Notes under the pieces: model-generated
Seen by the model: only the letters and a program-made list of their open reading frames with translations
Told to the model about the DNA's origin: nothing
Database searches by the model: none
Position numbers and translations under genes: made by a program
Assembly (NCBI GenBank): GCA_035644395.1
Contig: DASQOR010000074.1
Span: 29,836 to 93,835 of the forward strand
Length of the DNA: 64,000 nucleotides
Direction: 5' to 3'
DNA from: JBGPLJ01 sp035644395
GTDB lineage: Bacteria; Pseudomonadota; Gammaproteobacteria; Steroidobacterales; Steroidobacteraceae
In this document: one piece after another, positions 16,630 to 25,362 of the stretch
Layout of the letters: each line of letters begins with the position of its first letter
How positions within the stretch are numbered: position 1 is the first letter of the stretch

Positions 16630-17337
16630 TTATAGGGGCGCCTTGAGCTCAATCCAGGTGGCGAGCGCCCGCGCACAGAGTTCCCCATTGCCGTCGAAGA
16701 GGGCGGTGCCCACCCGGTGCTTGCGCCCCTCGGCGCCGACCTTCCAGCCGATGACGACACAGGATTCGCCCGTGTGCACGAGGCGATCGACGTGCGCGGT
16801 GAATTCGCCGAGGAGCGCCGAGCGGTTGTCGTCGAACGCCGCGAAGTAGCCGGGGCAGTCGAGTGCCGCCCACATGAATTCCGGCAGCACCTTGCCCGAC
16901 GGCGAAATGGACTCGTCCGGCATCCAGGGTGCCGCGACGAGACCGCGCTCCGCGATGGCCGTCGCGAAGATCCGCAGGCCGTCGCCGCGGGCCCGCTGGG
17001 GCCCGCAAACGAAACATCCGGGGATCAGGTGGTACTGAAAGCCCGGGTAATTGCGGGCTGCGCGCAGCGCTTCGACATAGTTCGGGGCCGCGGGGACGTC
17101 GAGGCTGAGGCGATCCGGCACGCCGGAGGCGACGATCTCGCTCTGCAGCTTGAGTTGAACGCCGCCCGCCGCGTCGCGCTCGACGAGGAGCGGCGTATTC
17201 AGCGGCGGCGGCTGGTGCAGCCGGATGCGCAGGGTGTCGCGGGAGAAATGCGCCAGCATGCCGGCGACATAGCCGCCGTTGCCGGAATTCGGCGGCCCGC
17301 AGAAGCGCGGCGCGATCGTGAGGAACTGCTGGCTCAT
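16630..17337 (-). CDS. Thioesterase-like (hotdog fold) protein
   Basis: A protein of about 235 residues starting MSQQFLTIAPRFCGPPNSGN. Features include GNGGYVAGMLA near residue 20, the central PGCFVCGPQRARGDGLRI with two cysteines, and a second half with LDCPGYFA and AHVDRLVHTGESCVVIGWK. The arrangement suggests a double-hotdog thioesterase-like protein of unknown substrate. The start at 17337 overlaps the stop of the upstream DUF2007 gene (ATGA); the longer frame to 17364 would run into that gene. Part of a tightly coupled three-gene unit. Confidence 0.68.
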   Translation of the reverse strand: MSQQFLTIAPRFCGPPNSGNGGYVAGMLAHFSRDTLRIRLHQPPPLNTPLLVERDAAGGVQLKLQSEIVASGVPDRLSLDVPAAPNYVEALRAARNYPGFQYHLIPGCFVCGPQRARGDGLRIFATAIAERGLVAAPWMPDESISPSGKVLPEFMWAALDCPGYFAAFDDNRSALLGEFTAHVDRLVHTGESCVVIGWKVGAEGRKHRVGTALFDGNGELCARALATWIELKAPL

Positions 17338-17642
17338 GGGTTCGCTTCCGCGCACCGCCAGCAAGCGTCGAACTGCCCGTCGATCTGTTCACCGCAGCGC
17401 TCGCAGCGCCAGGCCGCGGCCGATCCTTCGGCGCCGGCCCTGACTGCCTCGAGCACCCGCTTGGCGTGCAGTTCCTGCTCGTCAGCCACCCAGACCTGCG
17501 GCCAGGTCTCGACGAACGGCAGCTCGCCGACACCGCCGCCGAGTGTCGTATTGCGCAGCTGCGCCTCGATGCCATGACTTGCGAGCACGTTCGCCCAGTG
17601 CGCGGCATCGATCAGGTTCGCGGCGCTGTAGACGCGTTTCAT
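17334..17642 (-). CDS. DUF2007 domain protein with C-terminal zinc ribbon
   Basis: A 102-residue protein. The N-terminal 70 residues (MKRVYSAANLIDAAHWANVL, then VWVADEQELHAKRVLEAV) match the DUF2007 'putative signal transducing protein' family. The C-terminus carries paired cysteines (CERCGEQ and CWRC) that form a short zinc ribbon. The start overlaps the upstream gene's TGA and the end overlaps the downstream ATG, each by four bases. The role is unknown; related proteins are often fused to zinc ribbons like this one. Confidence 0.82.
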   Translation of the reverse strand: MKRVYSAANLIDAAHWANVLASHGIEAQLRNTTLGGGVGELPFVETWPQVWVADEQELHAKRVLEAVRAGAEGSAAAWRCERCGEQIDGQFDACWRCAEANP

Positions 17643-17851
17643 CGCTTGAGCAGCACCACGAGCAGGGCGCCCGGCACGACGGCGCCGAAGAAAGCCGCGA
17701 GCAGCGCGTTGAAGATCAGGTACCCGCGCTCGGAACCGCGTGCGTTGCGGAACTCCGCGTTCGCTTCGCGGCGGGTCGCAGGCAGCAACAAGTAACTCCA
17801 GAAGAGCAGGAAGTAGCGGAATATGTCGACGAAGCCGGAGTTGTTGGCCAT
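17639..17851 (-). CDS. Small two-helix membrane protein
   Basis: A 70-residue protein with two membrane segments (IFRYFLLFWSYLLLP and LIFNALLAAFFGAVVPGALL) joined by a charged loop (TRREANAEFRNARGSERG). I chose MANNSGFVD at 17851 because the frame upstream is not hydrophobic and reads antisense to the neighbouring gene. It is the first gene of the coupled unit with the DUF2007 and thioesterase-like genes. No family recognised. Confidence 0.62.
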   Translation of the reverse strand: MANNSGFVDIFRYFLLFWSYLLLPATRREANAEFRNARGSERGYLIFNALLAAFFGAVVPGALLVVLLKR

Positions 17852-17939
17852 CGGTGGGCAAGGGTGATTGACAGCGATTCCCGATGCAAGAAGTATGCGG
17901 GGCAGCGCGCCGGGTTCGATGGCCGGAGGGAGCAGGCGA

Positions 17940-18353
17940 ATGACGATCGAGGGCGGATGCTTGTGTCGCGCGGTGCGGTACCGGATGACGGCTGATCCGA
18001 TCGTGACGCGGGTCTGCTGGTGCCGGGTCTGCCAGTACCTCGGCGCGGGCAACGCCACGATCAACGTCTGCTTCCCGAGCCAGGGGCTCAGCGTCGAGGG
18101 CGAGACCCGCGACTACCGCAGCCTCGCGGACAGCGGCAATGTCATGCATCGGTGCTTTTGTCCGACCTGCGGCACGCAGCTTTTCAGCACGGCGGAGGCG
18201 CGGCCGCATCTGGTTTTCATCCGGGCGGGAACTCTCGATCGCCCGGACGTGGTCAAACCCGCGGTCACGATCTGGACGTCGCAGGCGCCGCCCTGGGCCT
18301 GCATGAACGAAGAACTGCCCAAATTCGAACGACAGCCGCCGCCGGCCGCATGA
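17940..18353 (+). CDS. GFA family (CENP-V/GFA-type zinc-binding) protein
   Basis: A 137-residue protein with the zinc-ligand pattern of the GFA family: GGCLCRAVRY near the start, CWCRVCQ near residue 34, and CFCPTCGTQLFS near residue 75. The founding member was described as a glutathione-dependent formaldehyde-activating enzyme, though most relatives are uncharacterised. The ATG at 17940 is preceded by GGAGGGAG at suitable spacing, which decides against the longer upstream frame. Fourteen bases separate it from the outer-membrane protein gene. Confidence 0.88.
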   Translation: MTIEGGCLCRAVRYRMTADPIVTRVCWCRVCQYLGAGNATINVCFPSQGLSVEGETRDYRSLADSGNVMHRCFCPTCGTQLFSTAEARPHLVFIRAGTLDRPDVVKPAVTIWTSQAPPWACMNEELPKFERQPPPAA

Positions 18354-18366
18354 AGGAGCCAAGGCA

Positions 18367-19017
18367 ATGAAACGACTCTCACGGACCCCTGCGCGCTTCG
18401 CGGCACTCGCCGCACTGCTGACCGTATCGATCGGCGCGCAGGCCTACGAGACGAATTTCGAAATCGTGCCGATCGTCGGCTATCGCTTCGGCGGCCAGCT
18501 GCACGATTCGTCCGTCGACGAGAGCCGCGACATCGATCCGAACCTGAGCTATGGCCTCGCGCTCAATTTCGCCAAGACCTGGGAAACGCAGTGGGAACTC
18601 ACGTATTCGCGGCAGAGCACGACCATCGAGTCGCTCGCGGGGGCGGCTGCGCCCGGAGCCGTGGACATCGTCGTCGAGTACCTGCAATTCGGCGGCACGT
18701 ATTTCTATTCGGAAGAGGACCACGAGGGCGCGGTCCCCTACGTCGTCGGTGGGCTCGGTCTCACGCACTTCAAGCCCTCGGGCCCCGGCCTCGACGATCG
18801 GTACGAACCCTCGATCAACCTCGGTATCGGCCTGCGTGTGCCGCTAGCGAAGAAGGTCGCGCTGCGCCTGGAGGGCCGCGGCTACCTGACGCTGATGGAC
18901 ACGACCGGCTCGATCTTCTGCCGCTCGGATGCAAGCGGCGCTGCCTGCACCATTCACGCCCGCGCCAGCGGCCTCTGGCAGATCGAAGCGCTGTTCGGAA
19001 TTGCGTTCGCGCTCTAG
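18367..19017 (+). CDS. Outer-membrane beta-barrel protein (OmpW/porin-like small barrel)
   Basis: A 216-residue protein with a signal peptide ending near AQAYETNFE. Amphipathic strands alternate through the mature part (EIVPIVGYRFGGQL, SYGLALNFAKTWETQWELTY, PYVVGGLGLTHFKP, LRLEGRGYLTLMD), and the end (IEALFGIAFAL) is the usual aromatic/hydrophobic barrel terminus. Length fits an eight-stranded barrel. Its TAG stop shares the tetranucleotide CTAG with the stop of the converging PQQ dehydrogenase. A pair of cysteines (near residues 181 and 189) could form a loop disulphide. Confidence 0.78.
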   Translation: MKRLSRTPARFAALAALLTVSIGAQAYETNFEIVPIVGYRFGGQLHDSSVDESRDIDPNLSYGLALNFAKTWETQWELTYSRQSTTIESLAGAAAPGAVDIVVEYLQFGGTYFYSEEDHEGAVPYVVGGLGLTHFKPSGPGLDDRYEPSINLGIGLRVPLAKKVALRLEGRGYLTLMDTTGSIFCRSDASGAACTIHARASGLWQIEALFGIAFAL

Positions 19018-20975
19018 CGGGGCAGTGCAAATGCGACGAGCGCGTCATTTCTCGTCGTCCCGAGACCCGCGTAACCGCCCGCGGCAATGACGATGAATTG
19101 CCGGCCATCGAGCTCGTAAGTCATCGGCGTTGCCTGGCCGCCGCCGGGTAAGCGCCCTTTCCACAGTTCCGCGCCCGTTCGCACGTCGAAAGCGCGCAAG
19201 TAGTCGTCCGCAGCCGCCCCCACGAACACGAGGCCACTGCGCGTGACGATAGGCCCGCCGATGCCCGGCACACCCTGGTAGTTCCAGAAAGGCCACGGCG
19301 CGATGTCGCGCGTCGTGCCGAGCGGTACGCGCCAGGCGATCTTGCCGTTCGCGAGATCCATGGCAACGAGCGATCCCCATGGCGGCGCAATGCACGGAAT
19401 GGCAAAGCCTGACGCGAGGATTTCGCGGCGCATGCCGTAGGGCGTGTTCCACATCGAAGCGAATTCCGAATCGTTGAACTTGCCGGACGAGCGCATGCTG
19501 CCGAGATCGGCCCGCGGCACGAGCGTCACGACCATCGGCAGATCCATGACGACGGCCACGGCGAACTGATGCGCCGGGTCGAAGGCGACGCCGCCCCAGT
19601 TGGCTCCGCCGGCGTAGCCGGGCCGCTCGATCGTTCCCTCAAGGCTCGGCGGCGTAAAGATGCCGTCGGACCGCAGTGCTTTGATCTTGTCCGCGCATTG
19701 ACCGCGATCGTAGAACGTGAGGCCCCAGGCATCGTTCTCGGTGACCTTCGTCCAGGGAACCAGCGGCGGCAGTGCGGAAACGGGCTGCGTCGGCGACGCG
19801 AACTCCCCCGCGACGGCGCCTTGCGGCACGGGCTTCTCGGTCACGGCAAACACGGGCTCGCCGGTGTCCCGATGGAAGACGAAGAGCTGGCCGGTCTTGG
19901 TCGCCTGGATCACGACCGGCGTGCGCTGACCGTCGCGATTCAGCTCCGCGACGACGGGCTGCGAAGCCACGTCGTAGTCCCAGAGATCGTGATGAATCAG
20001 CTGCTGGCCCCAGACGAGCTTGCCCGTCGCGACATCGAGCGCGACGACGGAATTCGCCCAGCGATTGTCTCCACGGCGCTCGCCGCCGAAGAAATCCGGG
20101 CTCGCCGAACCCGTCGGCACGAAGACAAGATTGCGATCGGGCGCGACCGACAGGATGCTCCAGGCATTCGCGGCGCCGGTCCAGTCCGCCGCCTGCTCCG
20201 GCACTTCTTCGAAGTCCGGATTGGTGGCGTCCTTCGGGATGTGGGCGGTCCGTGGGATCGGATCCCACTTCCAGCGCAGTGCGCCGGTGCGAACGTCGTA
20301 TGCGCGCACGACACCGAGCTCGAGATCGGTTGCGCGGTTGTCGCCGATCGAGGATCCCGTGATGAGGGTGTCACCCGCGATCGCCGGCGGCGAGGTCACG
20401 GCATAGTCGGGCCGATCCTGTAGGCGCACGCCGCGGGACAGATCGATCGCGCCGTTCACGCCAAAATCCGCGCAGGGCTTCCCCGATTTCGCGTCGAGCG
20501 CAATCAGCCGCGCATCGAGCGTGCCGATGAAGATGCGCTCGCCGCAAACTTCATTCCTGTGCCCTGGATCCGACCAGTAGGACACGCCGCGGGAGGCCAT
20601 TTCGCTGTAGCGCACGCCGCGATTGAGCTTCGGATCATAGCGCCAGCGCTCCCGCCCGGTTGCGGCGTCGACTGCGAGCACGATGGCGGTCGCCGTCGAA
20701 ACATAAAGCGTGCGGCCGATGAGGATCGGCGTCGCCTCGAAGGTCAGCTTGTCGCTGCGGGCGAGATTGTCACCGAGTTCCCCCGTATGAAAGGTCCACG
20801 CGGTCTCGAGACCGGACACGTTGCCGGCGGTCACCTGCCCGGCCGTTGAGAACCGACGGCCGCCCGAGTCGCCGCCGTAGGACGACCACTCATCCGCACG
20901 CACGGGCCTCGCCGTGAGCAGCGCCGCAGCGCCGATGAAGAGCAAGTAGAGAGCCGTCCTGCAAGCCATGCACAT
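19014..20975 (-). CDS. PQQ-dependent quinoprotein dehydrogenase, exported
   Basis: A protein of about 653 residues with an N-terminal signal (TALYLLFIGAAALLTARPVR, cut near RADEWSSYG) and an eight-bladed beta-propeller. Tryptophan-docking repeats are visible (AVDAATGRERWRYDP, AYDVRTGALRWKWDP, ALDVATGKLVWGQQ, AMDLANGKIAWRVPLG, AFDVRTGAELWKG). It lacks the five membrane helices of membrane glucose dehydrogenase, so it is probably a soluble periplasmic oxidase of sugars or alcohols using pyrroloquinoline quinone. The start is uncertain among 21038, 20975 and 20969. No pqq genes are in the window. Confidence 0.88.
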   Translation of the reverse strand: MCMACRTALYLLFIGAAALLTARPVRADEWSSYGGDSGGRRFSTAGQVTAGNVSGLETAWTFHTGELGDNLARSDKLTFEATPILIGRTLYVSTATAIVLAVDAATGRERWRYDPKLNRGVRYSEMASRGVSYWSDPGHRNEVCGERIFIGTLDARLIALDAKSGKPCADFGVNGAIDLSRGVRLQDRPDYAVTSPPAIAGDTLITGSSIGDNRATDLELGVVRAYDVRTGALRWKWDPIPRTAHIPKDATNPDFEEVPEQAADWTGAANAWSILSVAPDRNLVFVPTGSASPDFFGGERRGDNRWANSVVALDVATGKLVWGQQLIHHDLWDYDVASQPVVAELNRDGQRTPVVIQATKTGQLFVFHRDTGEPVFAVTEKPVPQGAVAGEFASPTQPVSALPPLVPWTKVTENDAWGLTFYDRGQCADKIKALRSDGIFTPPSLEGTIERPGYAGGANWGGVAFDPAHQFAVAVVMDLPMVVTLVPRADLGSMRSSGKFNDSEFASMWNTPYGMRREILASGFAIPCIAPPWGSLVAMDLANGKIAWRVPLGTTRDIAPWPFWNYQGVPGIGGPIVTRSGLVFVGAAADDYLRAFDVRTGAELWKGRLPGGGQATPMTYELDGRQFIVIAAGGYAGLGTTRNDALVAFALPR

Positions 20976-21115
20976 GTCACGATCCCTCAGGCAGTCACGA
21001 TGCGGGGCGAGTATTCGCGCGATACGAAGGCTCGGCACGGATTTCGTGGCAGGCGGGATCGGGCGTGGGGCGAGCGGCGTAACGGCCGTCCAGCCGGGTG
21101 CGGTAGGCTGACGCC

Positions 21116-22159
21116 ATGCGCAAGATCCTGTTCGTCATTTTCCCGGTGCTGTTCGGGCTCTATCTCGGGCTCAACGAACTCATCGGACGCGCGAACTCCA
21201 ATCGCACGATCGAGTACTGGAAACCCATCGCCTGGGAGATGACGAGCGTCATCGTCATCATGGCGCTGGTGCCGCTCATCTTCTGGTTTGAAAAGCGGCA
21301 CCGGCTGGAAGCGCCCAGGCGCTTGCGGACGGCCGCGATTCACCTCGGCGGCGCGGTCGCATTCTCGATCGTCCACGTGATCGGCATGATCGCGATCCGC
21401 GAATTCATCTATGTGCTGCATTCGGAGCACTATGACTACGGCAATCCCTGGCTCGTGCTCGTCTACGAATTCCAGAAGGACGTGATCACCTACACGATGA
21501 TCCTGCTGATCGCGTTCACGATCCGTCAGTACCGGCGCCGGCGCGAAGGCGAGGTGCTGGCCGCAGAGCTGTCGCGGAACGTGAGCGACGCGCGCTTGCG
21601 CCAGCTCACCGCGCAGATCGATCCGCATTTCATCTTCAACGCGCTCAATGCCATCTCGAATCGCATGCACGAGGACGTCGAGGCCGCGGACCGGATGATC
21701 GCGCGCCTCGCGGACCTGATGCGCGCCGCGTACGACACCGACGCCAGCGTGTTCGTCGAACTCGGCCGGGAAATCGAGCTGCTGCGCGGCTATCTCGCGC
21801 TGATGGCGGAGCGTTTTCGGGGCCAGCTCGCGATCGATATCGATGTCGAGCCCGGCCTGGAGTCGCTGCGGGTCCCCCGCCTCCTGATCCAGCCCATCGT
21901 CGAGAATGCTCTCAAGCACGGGCTCGCGAGCGGACGCGGACGGCTGCGGGTCGAAGTGCGCCGGCGAGGCGACCGCTTGACCTGCCTCGTTGCCGACGAT
22001 GGCGTGGGTATCGCCGCGCCGGTGCGCATGGGCACGGGTCTCAGCAACGTCAGTCACCGGCTCGAGCTGCTTTTTCCTGCCGCCCACGAATTTGTCATCG
22101 GGCCGGCCGAGCCTGCCGGTACGCGCGTGTGGCTCTCGATTCCCGCGACCAGCGCGTGA
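21116..22159 (+). CDS. LytS/YehU-family sensor histidine kinase
   Basis: A 347-residue membrane kinase with four membrane helices in residues 1-137 and no extracellular sensor domain beyond short loops. The His_kinase domain follows: phospho-acceptor His171 in TAQIDPHFIFNALNAISN, then the ATPase part with PIVENALKHGLASG and VADDGVGI. It pairs with the LytTR regulator, whose GTG start overlaps this gene's TGA (GTGA). Such pairs usually control envelope or peptide-metabolism genes; the signal is unknown here. Confidence 0.92.
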   Translation: MRKILFVIFPVLFGLYLGLNELIGRANSNRTIEYWKPIAWEMTSVIVIMALVPLIFWFEKRHRLEAPRRLRTAAIHLGGAVAFSIVHVIGMIAIREFIYVLHSEHYDYGNPWLVLVYEFQKDVITYTMILLIAFTIRQYRRRREGEVLAAELSRNVSDARLRQLTAQIDPHFIFNALNAISNRMHEDVEAADRMIARLADLMRAAYDTDASVFVELGREIELLRGYLALMAERFRGQLAIDIDVEPGLESLRVPRLLIQPIVENALKHGLASGRGRLRVEVRRRGDRLTCLVADDGVGIAAPVRMGTGLSNVSHRLELLFPAAHEFVIGPAEPAGTRVWLSIPATSA

Positions 22160-22923
22160 CGCACAGCGTCGTCATCGTGGAGGACGAACCGCCTGCACGT
22201 GCGAAGTTGATGCGGATGCTCGCCGACGAGCCGGATTTCGTCGTCGTCGCGGAGGCCGACAGCGTCGCAACCGGCAAGGCGGCGCTCGCGAAGCACCGTC
22301 CCTCGGTTCTCTACCTCGATATCCAGCTCGGCGCCGAGTCCGGGTTCGACGTCCTTGACCCGCGCAGGGCCGAGCCTGCGCCGCTCATCGTCTTCACGAC
22401 CGCCTATTCCGAGTTCGCCGTGCGCGCCTTCGAGCTGCAGGCGCTCGACTATCTTTTGAAACCCTTTGACCGCGATCGCTTCATGCAGAGCGTCGAGCGG
22501 ACGCGGGAAGCCCTGCGGCAGGGCGATGCGGCGGACGTCGAAGAGCGCGTTCGGCGCCTGCTTGCGTCCCTGCCCGACCGCGTGCCGATGCTTGCACAGC
22601 TGCCGGTGCGCGATGGCGATCGCACGATCCTGGTGCCCGCCGATGACATACTGCGGCTCGCCGCCGCCGACAACTACGTCGAGGTATTCACGCCGTCGCG
22701 CAAGTACCTCGTGCGGGAAACGCTGAGCGGCCTCGCATCACAGCTCGATCCCGCACGGTTCCTGCGGGTACACCGGTCGCACATCGTGCGCGTCGATTGC
22801 ATCCGCGAGATCCGGCCGTGGTTTCACGGCGACTACCAGCTTCTCCTGCGGGATGGCACCGAACTCAACCTGAGCCGGCGCTTCAAGGCCTTGCTGCCGG
22901 CGAATATCCGCGATCGCTTGTAA
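22156..22923 (+). CDS. LytTR-family response regulator
   Basis: A 255-residue regulator with a receiver domain (VVIVEDEPPARAKL; phosphorylation Asp55 in VLYLDIQLG; FTTAYSEFAVRAFE; Lys in LLKPFD) and a C-terminal LytTR DNA-binding domain from about residue 155 (LRLAAADNYVEVFT, RVHRSHIVRVDCI, FKALL). The GTG at 22156 overlaps the kinase stop, so the pair is coupled. LytTR proteins usually bind two direct repeats upstream of their targets; I did not identify such sites here. Confidence 0.94.
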   Translation: MTHSVVIVEDEPPARAKLMRMLADEPDFVVVAEADSVATGKAALAKHRPSVLYLDIQLGAESGFDVLDPRRAEPAPLIVFTTAYSEFAVRAFELQALDYLLKPFDRDRFMQSVERTREALRQGDAADVEERVRRLLASLPDRVPMLAQLPVRDGDRTILVPADDILRLAAADNYVEVFTPSRKYLVRETLSGLASQLDPARFLRVHRSHIVRVDCIREIRPWFHGDYQLLLRDGTELNLSRRFKALLPANIRDRL

Positions 22924-22933
22924 GGCCGGCGGG

Positions 22934-23377
22934 CTAGATCCAGCGCCGGACCTTTTTCTTGTACGCGACGTAGTCAGCGCCGAAGATTTCCTCGAGAAAT
23001 GCTTCTTCGCCGCGGATGAACTGCGTGGAAAGGATCCACAGAAAGACGGGTATCGGCAGCCACGGGCTCAAGGTTCCGAAGGCGATCGCGGTGCCGGTCA
23101 GTGCCGTCGCGAGGCCGAGATACATCGGATTGCGCGTCACACGATAAAGGCCGGTCGTCACGAGCACGGTCGAACGCTCGAACGGCACGACGGGCGTGCC
23201 CGCACGCCGGAAAGCACCGGCGCCGACGGCGGAAAGCGCGATACCCCCGACGATCAGCGCGATCCCGGCATACGACCATGGTTCGGGGACGAGCCTCGCG
23301 ATCGGAACGAGGAAATGGAGTCCCGCCATCACGACGAGACTGATCGCCAGCCACGCCGGCGGCAGGATCCGGCGCAT
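22934..23377 (-). CDS. Isoprenylcysteine carboxyl methyltransferase (ICMT)-family membrane protein
   Basis: A 147-residue protein with four membrane helices and the conserved C-terminal motif of the ICMT/PEMT-like group: GLYRVTRNPMYLG near residue 85, then RGEEAFLEEIFGADYVAYKK. Bacterial members are integral membrane methyltransferases of unknown acceptor. The ATG at 23377 is used because the frame further upstream overlaps the small membrane protein gene. It converges on the LytTR gene with a ten-base gap. Confidence 0.85.
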   Translation of the reverse strand: MRRILPPAWLAISLVVMAGLHFLVPIARLVPEPWSYAGIALIVGGIALSAVGAGAFRRAGTPVVPFERSTVLVTTGLYRVTRNPMYLGLATALTGTAIAFGTLSPWLPIPVFLWILSTQFIRGEEAFLEEIFGADYVAYKKKVRRWI

Positions 23378-23381
23378 GACG

Positions 23382-23576
23382 CTACCGGGCACCGCCGAGG
23401 ATGCGCGCCGGCAGCAGGATGATGGCGCGCAACAGCTCGAAGACGCCTTCGACCGCGATGCCGAGGATGCGGAACGGGATCGAGACGAGCCAGACGAGCG
23501 GCCAGAGCACCAGCGCGACGAGCGCAAGCGGCCAGCACAGCACGAAAAGGAGCAGCCAAAGGGCGAGACTCAACAT
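23382..23576 (-). CDS. Small hydrophobic membrane protein
   Basis: A 64-residue protein that is almost entirely hydrophobic (LWLLLFVLCWPLALVALVL, then LVWLVSIPFRILGIAVEGV), with two predicted helices and few charges. It ends five bases before the ICMT-like gene and starts 16 bases after the exported protein gene, suggesting one transcript. No family recognised. Confidence 0.6.
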   Translation of the reverse strand: MLSLALWLLLFVLCWPLALVALVLWPLVWLVSIPFRILGIAVEGVFELLRAIILLPARILGGAR

Positions 23577-23592
23577 GTCGATTCACCTCTAC

Positions 23593-24336
23593 TCATTCCG
23601 CCGGACTCGTCAGATTCGTATACGAGGTCACCGAGGTCGGGATCACCGCGTAGGTGTATGGGACATAGAGCTGCAATTCAAGCAGGCCGACCCGGACCCA
23701 GCGTACCGGACGATCGATGCCCTGCACGACGACCTTGTAGCCGTCGCCCAGCGCGCCGGTGACCTTGGTGACGTCTGCGGCGAAGAGCTTGATGACGGCA
23801 TCACGATACTGCGCGGGATTGACCACGCTGATCTCGACGTCGTCTTCCCCGTCGAGCTCCGTGCGGCCGACGCCCTTGACGCTGGCGACGAAGTCCTTGA
23901 GCTTGCTGATGAGCGCGGTCGGATTGACGTCCGTCGCCGGAATCTTGGTCTTCACGCTGATGGTCGTGCGCGAAGTATCGGGCCGTTTGTCGGCTCCGAG
24001 CGGTACGGTCGCCGAATCCACCTTGAGCGGAATGACGAGGCCGTCGCCGTCGACGACGCTGAGCTCGATGGTTCCGTCGCGCTTCGCGGCGGCGAGCGCG
24101 GCGCGCAGCGTGTCGTAGATTTCCTTCTTGCGGACGTCGCGCTCGCGCGAATCGTTCGAGACGACGACCTGCAGCAGGATGAAGTCACCCGGGCGCTTCA
24201 AGGATGCGCCCGGGACGGAGTCGCCCTTCTCCACGCGCGAGCCCGTGACGACGATTTCCTCGAGCCCCTGGGCCACCGCCCACAACGGTGTCAGGCAAAG
24301 CAATGCGGCTGCAATGGGGATGTTCATGGTCTTCAT
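23593..24336 (-). CDS. Exported protein with TonB-receptor-like EEIVVTGSR segment, otherwise unknown
   Basis: A 247-residue exported protein starting MKTMNIPIAAALLCL, with signal cleavage near AVAQGLEE. Directly after the signal comes LEEIVVTGSRVEKGD, the plug-start motif of TonB-dependent receptors, but no plug or 22-strand barrel follows. The remainder has alpha/beta character (LQVVVSNDSRERDV, LISKLKDFVASVKGVGRTEL) resembling SIMPL-type (DUF541) domains. The start at 24336 was chosen for the signal peptide; the frame upstream lies inside ridA. Function unknown. Confidence 0.65.
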   Translation of the reverse strand: MKTMNIPIAAALLCLTPLWAVAQGLEEIVVTGSRVEKGDSVPGASLKRPGDFILLQVVVSNDSRERDVRKKEIYDTLRAALAAAKRDGTIELSVVDGDGLVIPLKVDSATVPLGADKRPDTSRTTISVKTKIPATDVNPTALISKLKDFVASVKGVGRTELDGEDDVEISVVNPAQYRDAVIKLFAADVTKVTGALGDGYKVVVQGIDRPVRWVRVGLLELQLYVPYTYAVIPTSVTSYTNLTSPAE

Positions 24337-24367
24337 GACATTTCTCCGGCTTCTTATGGTTGGCAGA

Positions 24368-24820
24368 TCATACTTCGACGACGAGCTCGACCTCGACGCA
24401 CGCCCCCATCGGCAACTGGGCGACGCCGAATGCGCTGCGGGCATGCGCGCCGCGTTCCCCGAACACCGAGACGAGGAGCTCCGAGCAACCGTTCGCGACC
24501 AGGTGCTGCTCGGTGAAATCGCCGGTCGAATTGACGAGGCACAGCGCCTTCACGATACGCTTGACCTTGTCGAGGCTGCCGAGCGAATCCTGAAGCGTCG
24601 CGAGCAGATCGAGCGCAACCGCGTGCGCCGCGGTCTTGCCGTCGGCGGTCGTCATGTTCCTGCCGAGCTGCCCGGTCCATGGCCTGCCGTCCTTGCGCGC
24701 GATGTGCCCGGAGACGAACAGGAGATCGCCGGTTCGCGCCGCCATGACGAAGGCCGCAATGGGCTTGATCGCCGCGGGTAGTTCCATGCCCAGCTGCTTG
24801 AGTCGGTCGTCGGTCGTCAC
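24368..24820 (-). CDS. RidA/YjgF family protein
   Basis: A protein of about 150 residues of the RidA superfamily, whose founding members hydrolyse reactive enamine/imine intermediates. Recognisable parts are GDLLFVSGHIARKDG near residue 32, the helix AHAVALDLLATLQDSLGSLD, VKALCLVNSTGDF and the C-terminal AQLPMGACVEVELVVEV. I prefer the GTG at 24820 because GAGGAGC lies nine bases upstream. It lacks an obvious 'VPxxARxA'-type Arg triad, having ARSAFGVAQLPMG instead, so it belongs to a RidA subgroup rather than RidA itself. Confidence 0.88.
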   Translation of the reverse strand: MTTDDRLKQLGMELPAAIKPIAAFVMAARTGDLLFVSGHIARKDGRPWTGQLGRNMTTADGKTAAHAVALDLLATLQDSLGSLDKVKRIVKALCLVNSTGDFTEQHLVANGCSELLVSVFGERGAHARSAFGVAQLPMGACVEVELVVEV

Positions 24821-24849
24821 GGTGGTAGCTCCTCGAGGTATCGGGTGGA

Positions 24850-25224
24850 TCAAGTGGCGGCAGTTTGCCCCAGGGCGAGGAGCCGCTGTCCCTTGCGTAT
24901 CGGGTCCATCGTTGCGCGCAGCCCGCGACGCCGCGCCTGCGCGAGAATCTGCTCACCGGACAAGCGCAGCTTCGGGTAGCTGCCCGTGATGATCGTCCAG
25001 GCGGTGCCGTTCCATTCGTGGACGATGTCGGTGACCCGGACTTTCTCTCGTTCGAAGTGCAGGACGCACTGCATGATCCGGTCACGCTCCGCGCGCGTCG
25101 TGCTGGATGCCGTCAGCATCGGGCCGCCGCATGGCGGGCAGTGATCGAGCCCGCCCATCATCCAGATGTAGCGCGCCGCCAGCAGCGACGCGTAATGCCG
25201 GATGGATTCCGCCGAAGCCGTCAT
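24850..25224 (-). CDS. Hypothetical protein with CPPCGG motif
   Basis: A 124-residue protein starting MTASAESIRHYASLLAARY. It carries a CPPCGG pair near residue 30, a single further Cys in IMQCVLHFER and a C-terminal basic helix (LAQARRRGLRATMDPIRKGQ). No membrane segment or signal. I do not recognise a family. The start is the ATG at 25224; the longer upstream frame is the complement of the sigma-like gene. Confidence 0.5.
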   Translation of the reverse strand: MTASAESIRHYASLLAARYIWMMGGLDHCPPCGGPMLTASSTTRAERDRIMQCVLHFEREKVRVTDIVHEWNGTAWTIITGSYPKLRLSGEQILAQARRRGLRATMDPIRKGQRLLALGQTAAT

Positions 25225-25362
25225 GCCCGGCTTTCCCGGATTGCTGCCGTATGATCCATGCCGGTTATCGTATTGGCCCGCCCAGTGCGAGAGCAATGAC
25301 CCCAAGGCCCACTTCGAGCCCGACCGACAATATTCTTTCCGGCCCTGCGTCTTAAGGGCCGT

